Assembly (NCBI GenBank): GCA_016199405.1
Contig: JACQGS010000133.1
Location: forward strand, 1-17,386
DNA length: 17,386 nucleotides
Source: Chloroflexota bacterium
Lineage (GTDB): Bacteria > Chloroflexota > Anaerolineae > UBA4142
Direction: 5' to 3'
Below the pieces are notes generated by a model. It saw only the letters and a list, made by a program, of their open reading frames with translations. It searched no databases and had not been told where the DNA came from. This document shows, piece after piece, positions 1 through 4,542 of this stretch. Numbering within the stretch: the first letter of the stretch is position 1; each line of letters begins with the position of its first letter. The position numbers were made by a program, and so were the translations under genes.

Positions 1-78
1 ACTAAATGGCACAATCATCTCATGAAAGGGGAAACGAATGAACACGCAAGAAAAGAACGTGCAACAAGAAACGAACGA
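1..78 (+). repeat. 78-bp direct repeat, copy 1 (5' UTR plus leader codons)
   Basis: Positions 1-78 match 969-1046 with a single mismatch (T at 60, C at 1028). The repeat covers the tail of a preceding unit (ACTAAATGGCAC), the Shine-Dalgarno region (AAAGGGG) and the first 13-14 codons of the small gene at 38. It runs into the left edge of the window, so its true length is unknown. Beyond base 78 the two copies diverge abruptly. Confidence 0.95.
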
Positions 79-211
79 CGAGCAAATCAAGCCCGTTACC
101 AAGCCCCACCATCTGCCCGGCATAGCGGTCCAGACCGGCATCAAAGCCGGCGAGGAGAAAAAATCAGGGGCCACTGGTGGCACCACACGCAAAGCGAAAA
201 GGCATAGATAA
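38..211 (+). CDS. candidate precursor peptide A (57 aa)
   Basis: A 57-residue ORF with a good ribosome site: GGGG at 28-31, six bases before ATG. Residues 1-14 read MNTQEKNVQQETND and are identical, except V8/A8, to the peptide at 1006-1203. A second shared block, G28-I-A-V-Q-T-G-I-K-A-G38, follows. The rest differs between the two and is rich in Gly, Thr, Lys and Arg, ending RKAKRHR, with no cysteine. A conserved leader with a variable, very basic tail beside a C39-peptidase transporter (1700-4450) suggests an exported bacteriocin or RiPP precursor. The cleavage site is inferred: either after A37-G38, where conservation stops, or after the GG at 47-48. The family is not one I can name. Coding status is supported by conservation of frame and leader in the second copy; function is inference. 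Confidence 0.7.
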   Translation: MNTQEKNVQQETNDEQIKPVTKPHHLPGIAVQTGIKAGEEKKSGATGGTTRKAKRHR

Positions 212-246
212 CACATCTAACATGAGCAAAAGCTGAGGCTCGTGTC

Positions 247-275
247 TAGAAAAAGTGCAAGGGGTGTGATATGAT
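247..275 (+). promoter_or_regulatory. putative extended -10 promoter for the mini-adaptor gene
   Basis: TATGAT at 270-275 is preceded by TG at 267-268 (extended -10) and, 17 bases upstream, by TAGAAA at 247-252, a 4/6 match to TTGACA. It lies in the 180-bp gap between peptide A and the adaptor gene. The transcript would begin near 282 and carry the hairpin at 331-371 in its 5' UTR. The call rests on motif match only. Confidence 0.45.
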
Positions 276-330
276 AGTCCCATGGACTTTCCGATAACCG
301 CCACACTTTGATGCGGGGACTCACCTACTT

Positions 331-389
331 GTTGCCGTGCGCGTCGCGCATTGCTGGGCGCGCACGGCAACGCAACGAGGAACAAGGAA
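331..389 (+). promoter_or_regulatory. conserved 5' hairpin element, copy 1
   Basis: GTTGCCGTGCGCG (331-343) is perfectly complementary to CGCGCACGGCAAC (359-371), a 13-bp stem with a 15-base loop. It is followed by GCAACGAGGAACAAGGAA (372-389), which contains the likely Shine-Dalgarno for ATG 392. The same hairpin plus tail occurs at 1303-1360 in front of the 60-aa peptide gene. A shared translational or RNA-stability control element is inferred; I do not recognise a named RNA family. Confidence 0.7.
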
Positions 390-391
390 TT

Positions 392-856
392 ATGGCAATC
401 TCTTTTTCACGTTCGATGCGCTCGCTTCACGGCGATTCATTTCGACCATCGCTCGCCACGCTCATCGTCGCCAGCATTTTGATTGCGGCGTGGATGGCGT
501 GGCTGGTGTTCGCGCCGGTCACGCTCTATGAAACCAGCCAAGATTGGCAAGTCCAACGCGACGGTTCGCTGATCGTCCGCTTTCCGGCGGAAACGATCGC
601 GCGCTTTCGCCCCGGTCAGCCCGCGACGCTCGCCATTCAAGCCGATCCGAACGAGCCGCCGCAACAACTGAAAGCGATTGTCGCGGATATACCCAGTCGC
701 ACGCAGAACCGCCTGGCGTCGGACACGGTCAAAGTCACGCTGCTCTCCAACGCGCTGCCGAAAGGCACGTCGGGCGGGGAAGTCAAAATCGAAGTTGAGC
801 GCGTTTCGCCGCTGACGTTGATCACGCGCGCGAGCGGTCAGTTGGCGGCGCGCTAA
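392..856 (+). CDS. mini HlyD-like secretion adaptor (154 aa)
   Basis: A short cytoplasmic tail (about residues 1-20, with several Arg) is followed by one membrane segment (about 21-43, LATLIVASILIAAWMAWLVF). Then comes a roughly 110-residue beta-rich outer domain with the motifs VRFPAETIARFRPGQPA and VKIEVERVSP. These resemble the C-terminal beta-barrel part of HlyD/membrane-fusion adaptors in peptide secretion systems. The lipoyl and coiled-coil hairpin domains of a full adaptor (usually 350-450 aa) are absent: the membrane helix joins the barrel directly. ATG 392 was chosen because the longer frame upstream runs through the conserved hairpin element and because GAGG/AAGGA lies just before 392. 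It probably partners the C39-ABC transporter at 1700-4450 in peptide export. The family call is from motif memory; the function is inference. Confidence 0.7.
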   Translation: MAISFSRSMRSLHGDSFRPSLATLIVASILIAAWMAWLVFAPVTLYETSQDWQVQRDGSLIVRFPAETIARFRPGQPATLAIQADPNEPPQQLKAIVADIPSRTQNRLASDTVKVTLLSNALPKGTSGGEVKIEVERVSPLTLITRASGQLAAR

Positions 857-867
857 TTGCGTCAATG

Positions 868-878
868 AAAGGAGGTGA
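868..878 (+). promoter_or_regulatory. orphan strong Shine-Dalgarno
   Basis: AAAGGAGGTGA is a near-perfect anti-16S match located 12 bases after the adaptor stop, but no ATG, GTG or TTG lies 5-12 bases downstream. The next ATG (905) is 26 bases away. It may serve the micro-ORF 905-973 with unusual spacing, or be the remnant of a lost start. Confidence 0.5.
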
Positions 879-904
879 GACACAAGCACACCAACAATCC
901 ACAA

Positions 905-973
905 ATGGGAATGGTAAAAGAGGTAGAGAATGGACGCTGTTCCATTCTGCGTCCGATCAACCGTGCCGACTAA
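905..973 (+). CDS. possible 22-residue micro-ORF
   Basis: ATG 905 opens a 22-codon frame (begins MGMVKEVENGRC, ends PINRAD) that stops at TAA 971-973. Its last bases (ACTAA) are also the first bases of the window, so the 78-bp repeat includes the end of this frame in both copies. It follows the strong Shine-Dalgarno at 868-878 at an abnormal distance and contains overlapping hairpins (928-954). An alternative frame from ATG 865 to 993 (42 codons) overlaps it. Whether either is translated cannot be decided from the sequence. No family recognised. Confidence 0.25.
   Translation: MGMVKEVENGRCSILRPINRAD
928..954 (+). promoter_or_regulatory. two mutually exclusive hairpins
   Basis: GAATGGA (928-934) can pair with TCCATTC (941-947), and GGACGC (932-937) can pair with GCGTCC (949-954). 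The arms overlap, so only one can form at a time. The site lies between the orphan Shine-Dalgarno (868) and precursor B (1006). A switch-like role is speculative. Confidence 0.4.
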
Positions 974-1046
974 ATGGCACAATCATCTCATGAAAGGGGA
1001 AACGAATGAACACGCAAGAAAAGAACGCGCAACAAGAAACGAACGA
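969..1046 (+). repeat. 78-bp direct repeat, copy 2
   Basis: This copy matches 1-78 at 77 of 78 positions. It supplies the 5' UTR, ribosome site and first 13-14 codons of precursor B. The bases just before it (GTGCC, 963-967) pair with GGCAC (976-980) to form a small hairpin; that context is cut off in copy 1 by the window edge. Confidence 0.95.
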
Positions 1047-1203
1047 TCGCGTAGCACAAGCCAAACCGATCACCACAACCCGTCGTCAGTGCGGCATCGC
1101 TGTCAAGACCAATGTGAGGGCTGGGGATTGCATGACTGACTGCATGAATAGTAAAGGTGGGAGTGGCCGCGAATGCATTAAGCAATGCTTCCGCAAGCAT
1201 TAA
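1006..1203 (+). CDS. candidate precursor peptide B, cysteine-rich (65 aa)
   Basis: Paralogue of the 38-211 peptide: residues 1-14 are MNTQEKNAQQETND, and the block G30-I-A-V-K-T-N-V-R-A-G40 aligns with residues 28-38 of A. The tail after A39-G40 carries C42-x3-C46 and C57-x3-C61, a twin CX3C arrangement, plus C29 upstream in the conserved region. A GG at 51-52 is a second possible C39 cleavage site. Shine-Dalgarno GGGG lies six bases before ATG, as in A. The last codons fall in a 22-bp tandem duplication (1175-1218) that creates the present stop. Likely substrate of the downstream C39-peptidase ABC transporter. Whether the cysteines form disulfides or are enzymatically modified is unknown; no maturase gene is visible in the window. 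Confidence 0.75.
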   Translation: MNTQEKNAQQETNDRVAQAKPITTTRRQCGIAVKTNVRAGDCMTDCMNSKGGSGRECIKQCFRKH

Positions 1204-1218
1204 GCAATGCTTCGGCAA
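1175..1218 (+). repeat. 22-bp tandem duplication at the end of precursor B
   Basis: GCATTAAGCAATGCTTCCGCAA (1175-1196; written here as one unit of 22 bases: GCATTAAGCAA + TGCTTCCGCAA) is repeated at 1197-1218 with one mismatch (C to G at 1214). Because 22 is not a multiple of three, the second copy is read out of frame and gives the stop TAA at 1201-1203. With a single unit the gene would end CFGK-stop instead of CFRKH-stop. Confidence 0.9.
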
Positions 1219-1302
1219 GTAGGGCGAGTAAACCTGGGTGCAAGCATTCCTCAACTGAGCAGTGATGTGAACAGTTGCGGGTAACCTCCGACAGCGCAAG
1301 TC

Positions 1303-1360
1303 GTTGCCGTGCGCGTCAAGAATGCGCGGCGCGCGCGGCAACGCAACGAGGAACAAGGAA
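1303..1360 (+). promoter_or_regulatory. conserved 5' hairpin element, copy 2
   Basis: GTTGCCGTGCGCG (1303-1315) pairs with CGCGCGCGGCAAC (1330-1342). The single difference from copy 1 (A to G in the 3' arm) turns a U-A into a U-G pair, so the stem is kept. The identical tail GCAACGAGGAACAAGGAA (1343-1360) follows. The loop differs in length and sequence from copy 1. It precedes the 60-aa peptide gene at 1373. Confidence 0.7.
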
Positions 1361-1372
1361 ACAGAGGTAAAG

Positions 1373-1555
1373 ATGAAAGTTGAAACCGGTCTCGTCGTCG
1401 GCAAGGGCTTGGGAGATGTGGTCGCGGATTTCACGCACGCGACCGGGGTGAACAAACTCGCCGACCTGTACACGAACGTCACCGGCAAGGATTGTGGGTG
1501 CGCGGCGCGGCAAGACGCGCTCAATCAAATCGTCCCCAACATCTTGCCCGGATAA
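1373..1555 (+). CDS. 60-aa GLGD/DCGC small protein
   Basis: ATG 1373 has AGAGG at 1363-1367 with five-base spacing, which fixes the start; the longer upstream frame reads through the hairpin element. The protein has a Gly-rich amphipathic start (VVGKGLGDVVADFTHATGVNK), then TGKDCGCAARQDALN and a Pro-rich end. From memory, a GLGD...T.ATG...DCGC..R...LN pattern occurs in small phage and bacterial proteins of unknown function; I could not check this. It lacks the MNTQEKN leader of precursors A and B, so it is not simply a third copy, but it shares the hairpin element with the adaptor gene and lies 144 bp before the transporter gene. It could be a third exported peptide, an immunity or chaperone factor, or a metal-binding accessory (CGC). 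Confidence 0.7.
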   Translation: MKVETGLVVGKGLGDVVADFTHATGVNKLADLYTNVTGKDCGCAARQDALNQIVPNILPG

Positions 1556-1559
1556 AGGC

Positions 1560-1673
1560 GTCGAATCAATTCGACGGCTCAATAGGTGGAAATCCGATCA
1601 ATCGGATTGGCGCGCTCAATCGGTTTCTAACCGATTTCCACCTGCGTTAGCCGTCCGGTTTCTAACCGACGGC
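1560..1673. repeat. cluster of palindromes before the transporter gene
   Basis: Successive inverted repeats: GTCGAA/TTCGAC (1560-1575, loop TCAA), AATCCGA/TCGGATT (1591-1608, loop TCAA), AATCGGTT/AACCGATT (1618-1636, loop TCT), and GCCGTC-c-GGTT/AACCGACGGC (1650-1673, loop TCT). In addition AGGTGGAAATC (1584-1594) is complementary to GATTTCCACCT (1633-1643), enclosing the middle two. Shared loops and the repeated GGTTTCTAACCGA suggest a REP-like element. It fills the gap between the 60-aa peptide and the transporter. Confidence 0.75.
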
Positions 1674-1699
1674 GGCGCGCAGCAGGACGGACAAACCCA

Positions 1700-4450
1700 A
1701 TGCCAACCAACCAACGTTTTTTCGTTCCCGAAGTCGTGCAGACTTCCGAGATGGACTGCGGTCCAGCGTCGCTCAAAGCGCTGCTGGAGGGCTTTGGCGT
1801 CTCCGCGAGTTACGGTCGGTTGCGCGAGGCGTGCCAGACGGAAGTGGACGGCACTTCGATCAACACCATCGAGCAGATCGCGATCCAACTCGGGCTGGAC
1901 GCCGAGCAGATCATGATTCCTGCCGACCATCTCTTGCTCGCGGAAGCGAACGCTCTGCCCGCGCTCGTCGTCGTCCGCCTGCCGAATGGACTGACGCACT
2001 TTGTCATCGTCTGGAGCCAGCACGGGCGATTCGTCCAAGTGATGGACCCGGGCATCGGGCGACGGTGGGTGGACGAAAAACGCTTGCTCGCCGAATTGTA
2101 CATCCATCGTTTCCCAGTTTCCGCGCAGGCGTTTCGCGATTGGGCTGGCACGGAAGGATTCCTCGCGCCGTTGCGCCTGCGGCTGGGCGAACTGCAATTG
2201 ACCGACGCGCGCATTGCCGAACTGGTCGCGCAGGCAGTCGCCGATCCCGGCTGGCGCGGACTGGCGACATTGGACGCGGCGACGCGGATGGTCGCATCGC
2301 TCGTTCGCGCGAATGGCTTACCACGCGGCGAGATCGCCACGCAGGTGCTGACGCGCTTTTTCGATGATGCGCGTAGGACAAATTTGGAAATTTATCCCAC
2401 AGATCAATCCATCCCTGCGCCGTTTTGGTTCGCCGAGCCATTGCCGCGCGATCCTGCCAAACCCGATGGCGAATCGGAGAGACGGCTCGCCGAGTCGTCT
2501 CTACTGTTGCGCGGTGCCGTCCTCGTCCACGTGCGCGGGACAATTCTCAAGCCGCCTGAAGCATTGGTCGAGAAAAAATTATCGCCGGAACTCGCTGCCG
2601 CGCTGCAAGAGACGCCGCTCCATCCCGAAAAAGAATTGTGGCGCGCGGTGCGCCAGGATGGGCTATTCCTGCTGAGCGCGCTAATCCTCGCGCTGTTTGT
2701 GGCGGCGCTGGGCGTGACCGTCGAAGCGCTTTTGCTGCAAGGCGTGATGAAACTGGGATTGAGTTTGCCCGAGTCCGGCGCGCGCATGATTGCCATCGCC
2801 ATCTTGTTCGCGCTCGTCTTGTTCTTATTCGCGCTCGAACTCCCGCTGACGGTGATCGAGCAGCGGATCGGGCGGCGGCTGGAGACCCGTCTCCGCATCC
2901 TCCTCCTCGAAAAAATTCCGCGCTTGAGCGACCGCTATTTTCACAGCCGCCTCACTTCGGATATGACGATGCGCGCGCACGGTTTGCGCGCGCTGCGGAC
3001 TCTGCCGACGCTGGCGGTGAGTGTTTTGCGACTGGCGTTTCAACTGCTCTTCACCGCGCTCGGCGTGATCATCCTCGATCCGGTCAGCGCGCCGTGGGCG
3101 ATTGCGTTCACGCTGGTCTTTGGCGTGCTTGCGTATTTCAGCAACATCATCCAACGCGAGCGCGAGATGCGCCTGTTCACGCACGACGGCGCGTTGAGCC
3201 GCTTTTATCTCGATGCGCTCCTGGGTCTGATTCCGGTGCGGATGCACGGCGCGGAGCGTTCGATGCGCCGCGAGCACGAAACGCTGTTGACCGAATGGAC
3301 GCGCGCTTCGCGCGACACCTGGCGCATCGTCGTCGTATTGCAGGGCATCGGCGCGGCGCTGTACGCCGCCTTCTCGGTCATCATTCTCTTGAACTTTGTG
3401 ACGCGCGGCGGGCAGACGAGCAATATTCTGCTATTGTTCTATTGGACGCTCAACCTGCCCGCGTTAGCGCAATCCATGTTCGCGCTGCTAGAGCAATACC
3501 CGATTGCGCGGAACCACACCTTGCGTTTGCTGGAACCGCTCGGAGCGCCAGACGAAACCGATTTCGGATTGCGGATTTCGGATCTCGGAACCGATTTGCC
3601 GAAATCCGAAATTCGAAATCCGAAATTATACGTGGGTGTTGGTATCACGATGGACAACATCGCCATTCAAGCCGGCGGTCATACGATTCTGAGCGACATT
3701 AACTTGCAAATCAAGCCGGGCGAGCATGTTGCGATTGTGGGACCATCGGGCGCGGGCAAATCGTCGCTCGTCGGCATTTTGCTGGGGTGGCACAAGCCGG
3801 TGGAGGGGCGGTGCTTGATTGACAGTGCGCCGCTCGACGGCGAGCGATTGCGCGCCCTGCGCCGCGAAACGGCGTGGGTTGACCCGGCGGTGCAGTTGTG
3901 GAATCGCTCGCTCATCGCCAATCTACAATATGGTAATCAGAACGGCGATAACTCGATTGGGAACACGCTGGAAGCAGCCGACCTGTTCGGCATCTTGGAG
4001 CGCCTGCCCGAAGGAATGCAAACCGCGCTGGGCGAGAGCGGCGGGTTGGTTTCCGGCGGCGAGGGGCAGCGCGTGCGCTTGGGGCGCGCGATGAACAAGC
4101 CGGACGTGCGCCTCGCGATTTTGGACGAACCGTTTCGCGGGCTGGATCGCGCCAAGCGCAGCGCGTTGCTCATGCAGGCGCGCGCGCGTTGGCGCGGCGC
4201 GACTATGTTCTGCATCACGCACGATGTCGCCGAAACGCAAGCGTTCGCGCGCGTCCTCGTAATCGAGAACGGGCGCATTGTCGAGGATGCCGCGCCCGCC
4301 GTTCTCGCCGCGCAACCGGCATCGCGTTACCGCGCAATGTTGGACGCGGAGGAAGCGGTGCGGCGCGGGCTGTGGGAGAGCGCGGACTGGCGGCGGTTGT
4401 GGATCGAAGAGGGTGAGTTGAGGGAAAACGCACTAACCGAAAGGAGGTAG
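1700..4450 (+). CDS. C39 peptidase-containing ABC peptide exporter (916 aa)
   Basis: A bifunctional exporter that should remove the leader of a precursor and pump the product out. Residues 1-140 form a C39 cysteine peptidase with Q14, C20 (DCGPA), H100 (THFVIV) and D116 (MDPG). Residues about 145-320 form a soluble region not found in minimal PCAT exporters. Six membrane segments follow at about 325-600. The ATPase has Walker A GPSGAGKSS (from 681), signature SGGEGQR (about 785-791), Walker B LAILDEP (D809, E810), GLD and an ITHD switch histidine. The Q-loop region reads WVDPAVQLWNRS rather than V-P-Q. A dispersed palindromic repeat (3560-3628) is read in frame as the linker between membrane and ATPase domains. 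The start is supported by AGGACGGA about ten bases before ATG. Partners: the mini-adaptor and precursors A and B upstream. Confidence 0.92.
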   Translation: MPTNQRFFVPEVVQTSEMDCGPASLKALLEGFGVSASYGRLREACQTEVDGTSINTIEQIAIQLGLDAEQIMIPADHLLLAEANALPALVVVRLPNGLTHFVIVWSQHGRFVQVMDPGIGRRWVDEKRLLAELYIHRFPVSAQAFRDWAGTEGFLAPLRLRLGELQLTDARIAELVAQAVADPGWRGLATLDAATRMVASLVRANGLPRGEIATQVLTRFFDDARRTNLEIYPTDQSIPAPFWFAEPLPRDPAKPDGESERRLAESSLLLRGAVLVHVRGTILKPPEALVEKKLSPELAAALQETPLHPEKELWRAVRQDGLFLLSALILALFVAALGVTVEALLLQGVMKLGLSLPESGARMIAIAILFALVLFLFALELPLTVIEQRIGRRLETRLRILLLEKIPRLSDRYFHSRLTSDMTMRAHGLRALRTLPTLAVSVLRLAFQLLFTALGVIILDPVSAPWAIAFTLVFGVLAYFSNIIQREREMRLFTHDGALSRFYLDALLGLIPVRMHGAERSMRREHETLLTEWTRASRDTWRIVVVLQGIGAALYAAFSVIILLNFVTRGGQTSNILLLFYWTLNLPALAQSMFALLEQYPIARNHTLRLLEPLGAPDETDFGLRISDLGTDLPKSEIRNPKLYVGVGITMDNIAIQAGGHTILSDINLQIKPGEHVAIVGPSGAGKSSLVGILLGWHKPVEGRCLIDSAPLDGERLRALRRETAWVDPAVQLWNRSLIANLQYGNQNGDNSIGNTLEAADLFGILERLPEGMQTALGESGGLVSGGEGQRVRLGRAMNKPDVRLAILDEPFRGLDRAKRSALLMQARARWRGATMFCITHDVAETQAFARVLVIENGRIVEDAAPAVLAAQPASRYRAMLDAEEAVRRGLWESADWRRLWIEEGELRENALTERR
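3560..3628. repeat. in-frame dispersed palindromic repeat
   Basis: ATTTCGGATT GCGGATTTCGG on the left and CCGAAATCCG AAATTCGAAATCCG on the right form a long imperfect inverted repeat. In the exporter frame it is read as DFGLRISDLG ... KSEIRNPKL (about residues 620-643), exactly between the last membrane helix and the ATPase domain. The AT-richer composition and palindromic form differ from the surrounding gene. Confidence 0.8.
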
Positions 4451-4455
4451 GGTCA

Positions 4456-4542
4456 ATGAAGAACTCTCCTATTATGAACAAATCAATTTGCGCGAATTAT
4501 CGTCCCCTCTCGGTAATCTTCCTCCATCAACACGCGCGCTAA
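4456..4542 (+). CDS. possible 28-residue micro-ORF at the cassette's end
   Basis: AAGGAGGT (4441-4448), within the last codons of the exporter gene, is followed eight bases later by ATG 4456, an ideal, translationally coupled start. The frame (MKNSPIMNKSICANYRP...) stops at 4542 and overlaps the 3' end of the convergent kinase gene (stop at 4483) on the other strand. It may be a real short peptide, or the 5' remnant of a gene cut by the rearrangement that joined the cassette to the neighbouring operon. No family recognised. Confidence 0.35.
   Translation: MKNSPIMNKSICANYRPLSVIFLHQHAR

Noticed and set aside
22..207. 61-residue frame starting MKGETNEHARKER, also conserved in the second repeat copy (930-1139 frame)
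   Set aside because: It overlaps precursor A in another frame; its conservation is explained by DNA identity of the 78-bp repeat. Its ATG has no ribosome site, whereas GGGG is placed correctly for ATG 38. The tails of the two copies do not resemble each other in this frame.
437..982. 181-residue minus-strand frame opposite the mini-adaptor
   Set aside because: Antisense shadow: Arg-rich, low-complexity composition, no ribosome site, and it crosses the intergenic region.
1..1700. CRISPR array or insertion sequence to explain the repeats
   Set aside because: Only two copies of each repeat, spacing far larger than CRISPR spacers, repeats overlap genes and ribosome sites; no transposase frame is present.
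2638..3702. 354-residue plus-strand frame inside the exporter gene
   Set aside because: Shadow frame rich in Arg/Ala, no domain, fully inside a well-supported gene.
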